Part shown: piece after piece, positions 25,259-33,051 of the stretch | How the letters are laid out: each line of letters begins with the position of its first letter | How positions within the stretch are numbered: position 1 is the stretch's first letter | Origin: a virus | IMG/VR virus record: IMGVR_UViG_3300023174_000098 | Coordinates: 39,613 to 103,612 of that record | Length of the DNA: 64,000 nucleotides | Strand: one strand, 5' to 3' | The notes under the pieces: model-generated | Told to the model about the DNA's origin: nothing | Databases searched by the model: none | Seen by the model: only the letters and a program-made list of their open reading frames with translations | Translations under genes and position numbers: made by a program

Positions 25259-26890
25259 ATGGCCAAATATATTATTGTTTGTGGTGGAGTAATTTCTGGA
25301 ACTGGCAAGGGTGTGGCGGCTGCTTCTATAGCCTTGTTGTTAAAACTTCGTGGATATAAGGTCAACTATATAAAGTTTGAGCCTTATTTATCCTCGGATG
25401 CCGGTGTGTTATCTCCTATTGAACATGGAGAATGTTTTCTTTGTGATGACGGTAAAGAAACAGATCTAGACCTTGGTACCGTTGAGCGAATTGCTGGCAT
25501 CAATATGTCCAGCCAAAATATATGCACTTCTGGAACTCTTTACAAAGAATTGATAGTCGGCCAGGAAAAGGGTGAAAATTTGGGGAGAACTCTCCAAATT
25601 ATGCCTCATGTGACAGATAAGATTCAAGATCGTCTTTTAAGTCTAGGTAAAACTTCAGAGGTAGTTATATGTGAGATAGGCGGAACTGTAGGCGATATGG
25701 AAAGTGCTGTATTCTACGAAGCAGTTCGTCAATTTGAACAAAAAAATGATGTCATGGTGGCAATGGTTGCGCCCATACTCTGGGTTCCAACCATAAAAGA
25801 ATTTAAGACTAAACCTCTACAGAATGCGGTCAAGCAACTATATCAATATGGTATAAATCCCGAATTGCTTCTGTGCAGAGTAGACAGAGAAATACCTGTT
25901 AAATTATTAGATAAAGTATCTGATATGACAGGTGTTGATAGGGGTGCTATATTCGAAGCAAGAGACGTTGATTCTGTATATCAAGTCCCAATAGAGTTCT
26001 ATAACAGGCATATTGATGACTACTGTGTTGATATGCTCAGGCTCAAGAGAAGCTCCTGCAGAATACATAAGTATAAAGAACTAATTGAGAAACCAATAAA
26101 TGAAGAAATAACTATTGGGATTTGTGGAAAGTATTCAAATCATGATGAGGCTTATCTTTCTCTAAAGGAAGCTCTTACCCACACCTCAATGTTTTATGGG
26201 GTTAAGATAAATATAAAGTGGATCCGTGCACAAGATATTGATAATAAAAATGTCAAGGAGACTCTTAAAAATATTGATGGGCTCATAGTTCCTGGGGGGT
26301 TTGATAAAAATGGGGTAGAAGGAAAGATTCAGTGCATAAAGTATGTTAGAGAAAATAAGATCCCATTCCTTGGTATATGTCTGGGATTGCAATGCGCTGT
26401 AATTGAATTTGCTAAAAATGTTTGCAGTATACCGGGGGCTAATAGCCAAGAATTCGACAAAGATGCAGTTGACCCAGTTGTTCATTATTTAGTAGGACAA
26501 AAAGATATAGCAGTTAAAAGTGCTAGTATGAGATTAGGATCTTATAATTGCGAATTAATTAAAGGCACGATCGCTCACAATGTTTATTCTGGGTCGCCAA
26601 ATAGATGGGACAATAAAAACACAATAAGTGAAAGGCACAGACATAGGCTCGAGGTTAATCCTAAATACTTAGAGATTTTTGCTAAGAAGGGCTTAAATCT
26701 ATCTGGATTTAACCCGGAAACCAAATTAGTTGAAATAATGGAGCTGGATCAACAAAAGCATCCGTTTTTTGTTGGAACACAAGCACATCCAGAATTCAAG
26801 AGCAGATTGTCAGACGCCGCTCCTCTTTTCAAAGGTTTTGTTTCGGCGGCCTTAGAAAACAAAAAAAAATTAACAAAAAAAAGTAAATAA
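25259..26890 (+). CDS. pyrG: CTP synthase
   Basis: Makes CTP from UTP, ATP and glutamine. The synthetase domain shows GGVISGTGKGVAAA (about 9-22), YIKFEPYLSSDAG, HGECFLCDDG and IGGTVGDMES. The glutaminase domain has the nucleophile in LGICLGLQC and the His-Glu pair in QAHPEF. At 543 residues it is full length and looks active, though several positions conserved in bacterial enzymes differ (for example DLDLGTVERI), so it is not a recent host copy. It follows the reductase gene by nine bases. Since that reductase type uses triphosphates, CTP made here can go directly to dCTP. Confidence 0.95.
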   Translation: MAKYIIVCGGVISGTGKGVAAASIALLLKLRGYKVNYIKFEPYLSSDAGVLSPIEHGECFLCDDGKETDLDLGTVERIAGINMSSQNICTSGTLYKELIVGQEKGENLGRTLQIMPHVTDKIQDRLLSLGKTSEVVICEIGGTVGDMESAVFYEAVRQFEQKNDVMVAMVAPILWVPTIKEFKTKPLQNAVKQLYQYGINPELLLCRVDREIPVKLLDKVSDMTGVDRGAIFEARDVDSVYQVPIEFYNRHIDDYCVDMLRLKRSSCRIHKYKELIEKPINEEITIGICGKYSNHDEAYLSLKEALTHTSMFYGVKINIKWIRAQDIDNKNVKETLKNIDGLIVPGGFDKNGVEGKIQCIKYVRENKIPFLGICLGLQCAVIEFAKNVCSIPGANSQEFDKDAVDPVVHYLVGQKDIAVKSASMRLGSYNCELIKGTIAHNVYSGSPNRWDNKNTISERHRHRLEVNPKYLEIFAKKGLNLSGFNPETKLVEIMELDQQKHPFFVGTQAHPEFKSRLSDAAPLFKGFVSAALENKKKLTKKSK

Positions 26891-26894
26891 CTTT

Positions 26895-27293
26895 ATGGAA
26901 TTTAAAGACTTTTTACTTAGTGAAAATAAATCAGATTTTGCCGTTAAGGTTGGAGACATACTGTCTTCGCTACAAGATATCTACTCAGATATAGATATAA
27001 TGAGTAAGAAAGATGTTTTTGTATATGTTATCAATATAGTTAATAAGATAAGACCATTACTTAAGAAAGATATAGGTCTAAACTATCTTAAAATTTTACA
27101 AAAAATAGCTACTGCATTAATGAAAGACTACGACGAAAAGAATGATCCAAAAGATAATATTTATAGCTCTATAAAAGAGCTAGAATCATTGCTTTCTTCT
27201 GTTGGTCTTCCTATTAATAAAATAAATATCACAAAAACACCCCAACAGATTTCTGAACCCGCTGGACAGACTGGTGAAAACCCTTCTGCTTGA
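26895..27293 (+). CDS. helical protein with capsid-targeting-like N-terminus
   Basis: 132 residues starting MEFKDFLLSENKSD, with a possible processing site after LSE10. The rest is helical (two or three amphipathic helices, residues 15-110) with a Pro/Gln-rich tail. It is embedded between CTP synthase and thymidylate synthase and its stop overlaps the thyA start, so a head-type gene shares the nucleotide operon. Function unknown. The targeting peptide is inferred from similarity to the other genes of this set. Confidence 0.6.
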   Translation: MEFKDFLLSENKSDFAVKVGDILSSLQDIYSDIDIMSKKDVFVYVINIVNKIRPLLKKDIGLNYLKILQKIATALMKDYDEKNDPKDNIYSSIKELESLLSSVGLPINKINITKTPQQISEPAGQTGENPSA

Positions 27294-28150
27294 TGCTTAG
27301 CATGGAAAATTACATTAGCTTACTTAGCAATGTTTTGTCGTCTGGCACTGATAGACAAGATAGGACGGGCATAGGTAGTCGTTTTATTAATGGTGCCACC
27401 CTTAAGTGGAATCTATCCGATGGTTTCCCAATGGTCACGACAAGGAAGGTTTCTTTTAGGATTGCCTTTGAAGAAACCATGTTTTTTTTACGTGGAGAAA
27501 CAGATACAAAGAAACTTGAAGATAAAAACATTAATATTTGGCGGGGAAACACAACCAGAGAATTTTTAGATAATCGTGGATTATCACATCTTCCTGAAGG
27601 TTCTATTGGGACTGGCTATTCTCATTCTTGGAGAAATTTTGGTGGAACTTTGGGCAACAGTGATGGTGTTGATCAAATAAGAGACTTAATTAATAACCTT
27701 AAGACTGATCCCAATGGAAGAAGGCATATTGTTACTGCTTGGAATCCAAGTCAAAATTCAGGCACACCTCTTCCTCCTTGCCACATAATGCATATGTATT
27801 CTGTTAGTGAAAATAAACTCAATAGTTGTTTCGTAATGAGAAGCAATGATTTGTATCTAGGACTTCCAACCAATATAATGGGATACGCTTTTTTAAACCT
27901 TGCTTTTAGTAAATTATTAAATTTACAACCGGGAGAACTTACCTACTTTGGTTGGGATGCACATTTATACAATAATCAATTAGAGGCGGTTCAACAGCAG
28001 ATAACTAGAGTTCCAAGACAATTGCCATCTCTTGTGTTTAAAAAAGATTTTTCTACTCTTGAAGAGTTGTTAGAGTTAAATTACGAGGATTTAGAGTTAA
28101 TTAATTATGACCCTCATCCTCCCCTTCCAAAGGTTGAAATGGCCGTATGA
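27293..28150 (+). CDS. thyA: thymidylate synthase
   Basis: Methylates dUMP to dTMP with methylene-tetrahydrofolate. Visible motifs: DRTGIGSRF (phosphate-binding Arg near 25), FFLRGETD, the catalytic Cys in LPPCHIMH (about 162) and RSNDLYLGLPTNI followed by AHLYNNQ. The 285 residues are normal for ThyA. I chose the ATG overlapping the previous stop (TGATG); an in-frame ATG nine bases on is possible. It is followed by DHFR with a four-base overlap, which regenerates the folate it consumes. Confidence 0.96.
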   Translation: MLSMENYISLLSNVLSSGTDRQDRTGIGSRFINGATLKWNLSDGFPMVTTRKVSFRIAFEETMFFLRGETDTKKLEDKNINIWRGNTTREFLDNRGLSHLPEGSIGTGYSHSWRNFGGTLGNSDGVDQIRDLINNLKTDPNGRRHIVTAWNPSQNSGTPLPPCHIMHMYSVSENKLNSCFVMRSNDLYLGLPTNIMGYAFLNLAFSKLLNLQPGELTYFGWDAHLYNNQLEAVQQQITRVPRQLPSLVFKKDFSTLEELLELNYEDLELINYDPHPPLPKVEMAV

Positions 28151-28629
28151 TCAATTTAATTGCAGCCTATGACCCTAAAAGAGTCATGGGTAAACAAAAT
28201 TCTTTGCCATGGAAAATTAAAGAAGACATGGCGTTCTTTAAGCAGATTACTACAAACAATATTGTAGTAATGGGGAGAAATACTTATGAGAGCATAGGCA
28301 AGCCTTTACCCAAGAGACTAAACATAGTTTTAACTAAAAATAAATTAGACGCAAATGTTTACTGTTTTCCTAATTTTGAAGAATCTATTAATTTCTGTAA
28401 TAAAATAAATTTAAATAAAAAAATATTTGTTATTGGTGGATGTAAATTATATAAATATGTCTTAGATAAGAATTTAGTGGATAAGATGTATATTTCTAAG
28501 ATAAGTAAAGAATATGACGGAGATGTTATGTTCCCAGATTTTCAAGAAGATAATTGGGATAAGAAATTATTTCAAAAATTCGATGAATTTGAATTATGGG
28601 TGTATTCTAAAAAACTAAACAATTTGTAA
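28147..28629 (+). CDS. folA: dihydrofolate reductase
   Basis: Reduces dihydrofolate, the by-product of ThyA, to tetrahydrofolate using NADPH. Characteristic segments: NLIAAYDPKRVMGKQNSLPWKIKEDMAFFK (1-30 region with the catalytic acidic residue), VVMGRNTYESIGKPLPKR and FVIGGCKLYKYVL. At 160 residues it is a standard single-domain enzyme. It overlaps thyA by four bases, so the two are translated together. The nicotinamide-binding Gly-Gly and the Trp-Lys near the active site are intact. Confidence 0.95.
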   Translation: MINLIAAYDPKRVMGKQNSLPWKIKEDMAFFKQITTNNIVVMGRNTYESIGKPLPKRLNIVLTKNKLDANVYCFPNFEESINFCNKINLNKKIFVIGGCKLYKYVLDKNLVDKMYISKISKEYDGDVMFPDFQEDNWDKKLFQKFDEFELWVYSKKLNNL

Positions 28630-28673
28630 ATTTTCTTCAAAATAAACTATGATAACTATATGAGGAAAATTTA

Positions 28674-29198
28674 ATGTCTTATGATGAAGATGAAAAAGAA
28701 GAAATCATGGTCATAGAAGACTATGATCTTGTTCATGAGAAAATAAGAAATGCATCATATTGGCATTTTATATACACGAATAATAACCTGCCGTCGACTA
28801 GGGTTCAAGATCTCTTCTCCAGAAGAATAACTAAAAAATTTGCTCAAGAGCTTGATTGTTTGCTGCCAGCAAAAGAATCCGATTTGATAGTTAGAAACTA
28901 TTTAATGAGTGATAAAAGCAATGAATATATTTTTTTAAAGGTAAGTGAATTTCCTTCTTTAATAAAAGATTTATCTATAAGAATATGTTCAAATGTTCTT
29001 GAGAAATTGAGCAAGTTTGATGTTGTTGATATAATTTGGGATCAAGAAGTAGAAAATTTTGCATTCCAAATAAATCCGCAGTATTTAGATCGTGATGTAG
29101 TTACCGCAAAACAGTTTTTGAGCTGTGTTTACAAATTAGCCAAGAAACACCTAAAACTAAAAGACCACTCAAGCAAAATAAAAAGAGGAAAAAAATGA
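28674..29198 (+). CDS. hypothetical protein
   Basis: 174 residues, with an acidic N-terminus (SYDEDEKEEIMVIEDYD) and a mixed alpha/beta body ending in a basic tail (KIKRGKK). Ribosome site GAGGAAA before the ATG. It is the first of a run of small overlapping genes (28674-30046). No family is recognised. Confidence 0.65.
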   Translation: MSYDEDEKEEIMVIEDYDLVHEKIRNASYWHFIYTNNNLPSTRVQDLFSRRITKKFAQELDCLLPAKESDLIVRNYLMSDKSNEYIFLKVSEFPSLIKDLSIRICSNVLEKLSKFDVVDIIWDQEVENFAFQINPQYLDRDVVTAKQFLSCVYKLAKKHLKLKDHSSKIKRGKK

Positions 29199-29461
29199 GA
29201 TATATTGATAATGGCGATGATGAATTTGATGATTTCTTAGAAGAAGGAGAATATAAAAATCTTATGTCTCAACAAAATGCATTAGAAGGTTTTCATCTTC
29301 ATATAATGGAAAAAAATCTAAAGAATAAAATTCTCTATAAAAGTATGAAATGTTGTGAAGAATCATTTTTTTGGAACTTTTATAGTGTGGAAAAGAGATT
29401 GAGCTCTATAAAAAAGGTTTATGAAGAATTTATAAATTTACTTGAAATGAAAGATGAGTGA
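29195..29461 (+). CDS. small acidic-start protein
   Basis: 88 residues, starting MRYIDNGDDEFDDFLEEGEY, then a helical charged body with a CC pair (KCCEESFF). It overlaps both neighbours by four bases, which indicates coupled translation. Not recognised. Confidence 0.6.
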   Translation: MRYIDNGDDEFDDFLEEGEYKNLMSQQNALEGFHLHIMEKNLKNKILYKSMKCCEESFFWNFYSVEKRLSSIKKVYEEFINLLEMKDE

Positions 29462-29763
29462 GGTGCCTTATTCCAATTTATGAGTTTATTTGCAAAAAAT
29501 GTAAGAAAACATATGAAGCTCTGACTTCACACGACCCAGAAGGAAAATACTCTGGTGTCGAATGTGAACACTGTGGGTCTAAGAAAAAAGAAAAACTTCT
29601 TTCCTCTTATGGCGTCAGTTTTACTAACCCAAAGGAAAGTAGCAAGTGGGACAACTTTGAATATAGAGCTGGGTTTAATATGGATAGTGCAAAAAAAGAG
29701 CGCATGAATGCGGAGAAGCACTCCAGGGTCGGCAATTCAAAGGATATCTACGGAGAATATTAA
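29458..29763 (+). CDS. FmdB-type zinc-ribbon protein
   Basis: About 101 residues from a GTG overlapping the previous stop. The domain IPIYEFICKKCKKTYEALTS...CEHCGSKKKEKLLSSYGVSF has two CxxC knuckles and the LLSS segment typical of FmdB-type regulators. Members usually begin directly at Met-Pro-x-Tyr-Glu, which here would need a rare ATT start at 29470, with GAGGTG six bases ahead. The C-terminal half is polar and unrelated. Probable role: nucleic-acid or protein binding through the zinc ribbon. Confidence 0.7.
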   Translation: MRCLIPIYEFICKKCKKTYEALTSHDPEGKYSGVECEHCGSKKKEKLLSSYGVSFTNPKESSKWDNFEYRAGFNMDSAKKERMNAEKHSRVGNSKDIYGEY

Positions 29764-29764
29764 A

Positions 29765-30046
29765 ATGAATTGGTTAGATTATTTCAATAAATCCGAAAAG
29801 GAAAATAATTCGGAAATAGAGACTCTTAGATCTATTGACGACAAGATAGTAGATAGTTGGGCCGAAGAAAAGACCATAGGAGATCTTTTAAATTCTTTAG
29901 ATCAAAATGAATTAAATTTATTTTATTCTTTAAAGATAATTGATACTGGTAAATATGGAGACAATCAATTAGATCTTTCTGTAGCAATACCAAATCAACA
30001 AAGAGAATGGTTCCATAAATTATTGGAAAATTTCTTTTTAAATTAA
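29765..30046 (+). CDS. small hypothetical protein
   Basis: 93 residues starting MNWLDYFNKSEKENN. I chose the ATG at 29765, with GGAGAAT just upstream, over a longer in-frame start at 29708. Charged, with no membrane segment. The FLN C-terminus is followed by a hairpin. Not recognised. The N-terminal Trp-Leu-x-Tyr-Phe is faintly like the capsid-targeting group, but no processing site follows. Confidence 0.6.
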   Translation: MNWLDYFNKSEKENNSEIETLRSIDDKIVDSWAEEKTIGDLLNSLDQNELNLFYSLKIIDTGKYGDNQLDLSVAIPNQQREWFHKLLENFFLN

Positions 30047-30050
30047 TAAA

Positions 30051-30079
30051 ACAAACGCAAGACAATGCGTCTTGTTTGT
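30051..30079 (+). other. two-state hairpin
   Basis: ACAAA-CG-CAAGAC can pair with GTCTTG-TTTGT (bulge of two). Alternatively ACGCA (30055-30059) pairs with TGCGT (30066-30070). The two stems exclude each other. No T-run follows, so it is not a simple terminator. Confidence 0.4.
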
Positions 30080-30118
30080 AGGACAACCTTCTTATTTTGT
30101 TAATATTTGAAGAGAATC

Positions 30119-30178
30119 ATGCAAACATTAACCAGAGTTTTCTGGATGTCACACTGGAGTATTGAAAATGATAGTTGA
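30119..30178 (+). CDS. possible 19-residue leader peptide
   Basis: ATG with a GAAGAGAAT ribosome site, reading MQTLTRVFWMSHWSIENDS, and overlapping the next start by 11 bases. It could couple translation to the following gene, or be a chance frame. Confidence 0.3.
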   Translation: MQTLTRVFWMSHWSIENDS

Positions 30179-30431
30179 GAATAAGTCTGCCAAAACAGAC
30201 AAAAAAGATAATCAATTTGATTATCTTTTGACTGATAATTTTCAAGAATTTGCTCTTAAAATATCCGAAATACATTCTGAAAAGAAGAAAAAAAAGGAGC
30301 ATTTAAAGCAAGTTTATGAAAATTTACAAAATGAAATGAAAGAATTAGAAAATAAAGCAAGACAGCTCAACGAGGAATTTGAGCAGTGGAAATCTTCGCA
30401 AGTAGGCGAAGGGAAGGGGGGTGATAAATAA
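30168..30431 (+). CDS. small coiled-coil protein
   Basis: 87 residues. The start at 30168 has a GGAG eight bases upstream; a TTG two codons earlier is less likely. Residues 25-75 form a continuous charged helix (SEKKKKKEHLKQVYENLQNEMKELENKARQLNEEFEQW), so it is probably a coiled coil, followed by a Gly-rich tail. A terminator follows. Not recognised. Confidence 0.6.
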   Translation: MIVENKSAKTDKKDNQFDYLLTDNFQEFALKISEIHSEKKKKKEHLKQVYENLQNEMKELENKARQLNEEFEQWKSSQVGEGKGGDK

Positions 30432-30461
30432 CCCTGTCGAAAGTTTTATTTAAAGACCAAT

Positions 30462-30496
30462 AAAACCAAGGAGCATTAATTGTTCCTTGGTTTTTT
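30462..30496 (+). terminator. terminator overlapping the next promoter
   Basis: AAAACCAAGGA pairs with TCCTTGGTTTT and runs into TTTTTT. The -35 element of the next gene lies in its right arm. Confidence 0.85.
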
Positions 30497-30515
30497 CATT
30501 TTTATAATGTATAAT
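30488..30515 (+). promoter_or_regulatory. promoter nested in a terminator
   Basis: TTGGTT and TATAAT with 16-base spacing; another TATAAT starts at 30503. The -35 is part of the preceding terminator stem. Confidence 0.55.
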
Positions 30516-30533
30516 GGAAAAAAAGGCTTATTT

Positions 30534-31064
30534 ATGAAAAGATTAAAGAATCAAAGAGTTTATCTTGTTGGGGCAATGGATAGAGTTCCTGATAGAGGCA
30601 CGACTTGGAGAGATGATATTACTCCTTTTTTAGAGGAGTTGGGAGTTGTTGTTTTTAATCCTATTAGTAAACCGGCATCAGTTGGTCTTGAGGATAATGA
30701 CTCACACAAAATAAAAACCACACTAAAAAATAATCAGAGATATGATGAGCTGTCATCATTAATGAGAACCATCAGAAATATAGACCTAAGAATGGTAGAT
30801 ATATCAGATTTTTTAATAGTAAATCTTAATCTTGAGCATTATGCCTGCGGAACCTGGGAAGAGCTTTTTTTATGCAACCGTTCAAAAAAACCAATACTTA
30901 TTCACATCGAACAAGGTAAACAAAACACACCAGACTGGCTTTTTGGAACATTGCCTCATCAATGGTTTTTTTCTAATTGGAATGAATTAAAAGATTATAT
31001 ATTACACATTAATAATGATGAAAATATAGATAATAAAAATAGATGGCAATTTTTTAATCTATAA
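30534..31064 (+). CDS. nucleoside deoxyribosyltransferase-like protein
   Basis: 176 residues with the Rossmann-like fold of the nucleoside 2-deoxyribosyltransferase / DUF4406 group: VYLVGAMDRVPDRGTTWRDDITPFLEELG at the N-terminus, DLRMVDISDFLIVNL in the middle and CGTWEELFLCNRSKKPILI with the Glu expected in the active site. It may salvage or modify nucleosides for the phage. I chose the ATG at 30534 because the longer frame runs through the terminator and promoter. The substrate is unknown. Confidence 0.7.
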   Translation: MKRLKNQRVYLVGAMDRVPDRGTTWRDDITPFLEELGVVVFNPISKPASVGLEDNDSHKIKTTLKNNQRYDELSSLMRTIRNIDLRMVDISDFLIVNLNLEHYACGTWEELFLCNRSKKPILIHIEQGKQNTPDWLFGTLPHQWFFSNWNELKDYILHINNDENIDNKNRWQFFNL

Positions 31065-31074
31065 TATACTACAA

Positions 31075-31809
31075 ATGATAATATCTTATTGCTCTCAAAT
31101 AAAAAATAGATTTCACCAATTTGCTGAAACTTTTAACCATAATTTAGAACAAATTAAAAAACATGAGAATACAGAATGGATCATTGTAGATTGTAATTCT
31201 GATGATGGTGTTCGAGAGTTCATGCAGAAATTTATAGAGTCGGAAAATATTTCAAGGATTCACTATTATTTGACTTTAAATTATGATCAATATTCGATAC
31301 CGGTGGCCAAGAATTTTTCTGCTAGATTGTCTTCTGGAGACTATATTTTTAATTTAGATGTAGATAACTTTATCGCAGATACCACTGAAGTTATTATGGA
31401 AAAAGTTGATGTAGGAATATACTGTAATGTTACTAATCAAGGTCTTTATGGTAGACTAGGATTCTCAAGAAGTGTGTTTGAGAAAGTGGGTGGTTATGAC
31501 GAATCATTTTTTCCTGCTGGTAAACACGATACAGACATCAGATTAAGATGTGAATTACTTGGATATAATTTCGAAAATGTTGTTTGTAATAAACCGGCAC
31601 TTTTGAACTCAAAGGAAGATACAATAAAAAATATGAATTCTGAATTAAGTTGGAAAAAAATGAATTTTGAAAATACATGCAAGATGCATGGCAATCTCAC
31701 CAGAAATATTTATTGTCCGAACAAAAAGTTCACTACATGTGAATTAATAAAAAATTTCAAACACAATGTGTCGCTAGAGGAGCACAAATTTTATGCTAAT
31801 CCTAAATGA
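31075..31809 (+). CDS. glycosyltransferase, GT-A fold
   Basis: 244 residues. The N-terminal strand-helix pattern (ISYCSQIKNRF... WIIVDCNSDDGVREFM) and the NLDVDNFI motif (Asp-x-Asp, about 96-103) indicate a family 2-like inverting glycosyltransferase; DTDIRLRCELLGY fits the acceptor-side acidic helix. It lies next to the depolymerase gene and may decorate virion or host glycans. No Shine-Dalgarno is visible; a TATAATATA box ends six bases before the ATG. Confidence 0.75.
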   Translation: MIISYCSQIKNRFHQFAETFNHNLEQIKKHENTEWIIVDCNSDDGVREFMQKFIESENISRIHYYLTLNYDQYSIPVAKNFSARLSSGDYIFNLDVDNFIADTTEVIMEKVDVGIYCNVTNQGLYGRLGFSRSVFEKVGGYDESFFPAGKHDTDIRLRCELLGYNFENVVCNKPALLNSKEDTIKNMNSELSWKKMNFENTCKMHGNLTRNIYCPNKKFTTCELIKNFKHNVSLEEHKFYANPK

Positions 31810-31848
31810 GCCCAGGAAGGGCAGTGTTCCACTATCTTGGGATGATAT

Positions 31849-32988
31849 ATGTTGATGCTAAATGAGGCTAGATTAAACAAGCTCTCTAACCAAGAAATAG
31901 AATTATTTGTCCAGAATTATGGTATTGAACTTCCTGAGCTTCCCCCAAGCATAACCCAGAATACGGCATCTATAAAAAAGACAACTGGGGCTAATAATTA
32001 TACAAGTTTAGCTAATTATTGGCATCCAAATCCAAATACACGAACTGGTTTTCCGTATATAAGAAAAGATGGAATAATAAATAAAAATTCATTTGAAACT
32101 TCTGATAGATCATTTTTTTATAAATTTATAAAATCTGTTATTGTTTCTACTTTGATTTATCGTGTCTCAAAATCAGAAGAGTATGGTTTAAAAGCGGTGG
32201 AGTATATCAGGCATTTTTTCTTAATAGAAAATTCAAGGATGAACCCAGACCTAACGTACAGTGGCATAGTTATGGGAAATAATGAAAATCATTTAAAGAT
32301 AAGAGGGGCAACAATAGATGTGGTTTCTCTACCGTATGTGGTAGACATGATAGAAGTTCTCAGGACCACCCCCAACTGGACAGATAATGATGAAGATGGA
32401 ATGAAATTATGGTTCGGAGAACTCGCAAATTGGTTTCAAAATAGCCCCAGAGGCATTCTTCAGTCTGGTTATCACCACAACATAAAAACATCCTATATGC
32501 TACAACTTGCTTCATATCTATCTGCCGCAGGAAAAGAAGAAGAAGCAAGAAACTATCTAGAAGCTAATGTCAAGGAAGTTTTGAGTAAACAAATAGCTTC
32601 CGATGGACAACAACCATTAGAGATGGAAAGAACTTTAAAGATGCACTATTGTAACTTTAATCTCACACTTCTCTGTAATTTGGCCAAGGTTTGCTCTAGC
32701 TTAGGAATAGACATATGGAATTATGTTGATGATCAAAAATGTGGTAGTATAAGAAAAGCTATGACTTATATGGCCACAATGTATCTAAACCCAGATCAAT
32801 GGACATTTACTGATGAAGCAAATAATAAGCCGGTCAATTCAGCCTCCACCAGAAGTTGGTTAGTTGATGGAGTTTCTGTTTATGATGATCAAATTTTATG
32901 TGACGTTTATGATAAAGTTAAAATATATGAATTTGGAAATGTTTCTGTGCAAGCATTTGTTGTACCAACGGCCAATGACCTAAGATAA
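31849..32988 (+). CDS. alginate-lyase-type polysaccharide depolymerase
   Basis: 379 residues of the alginate lyase superfamily (alpha/alpha barrel). The diagnostic segment YWHPNPNTRTGFPYIRKDGIINKNS is followed by long helices and SGYHHNIKTSYMLQLASYL, where the catalytic Asn/His-type residues sit, and then EMERTLKMHYCNFNLTLLCNLA. There is no signal peptide, so it is more likely a virion-associated depolymerase that cuts uronic-acid-containing capsule or slime than a secreted enzyme. It stands just before the two leftward adhesin genes. The exact polysaccharide cannot be told. Confidence 0.8.
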   Translation: MLMLNEARLNKLSNQEIELFVQNYGIELPELPPSITQNTASIKKTTGANNYTSLANYWHPNPNTRTGFPYIRKDGIINKNSFETSDRSFFYKFIKSVIVSTLIYRVSKSEEYGLKAVEYIRHFFLIENSRMNPDLTYSGIVMGNNENHLKIRGATIDVVSLPYVVDMIEVLRTTPNWTDNDEDGMKLWFGELANWFQNSPRGILQSGYHHNIKTSYMLQLASYLSAAGKEEEARNYLEANVKEVLSKQIASDGQQPLEMERTLKMHYCNFNLTLLCNLAKVCSSLGIDIWNYVDDQKCGSIRKAMTYMATMYLNPDQWTFTDEANNKPVNSASTRSWLVDGVSVYDDQILCDVYDKVKIYEFGNVSVQAFVVPTANDLR

Positions 32989-33051
32989 AAATATTCTCAT
33001 AATTCTTAAAGGGACTGAATCTTCTGGTCAAAAAATATTTTGGCGAGAACT

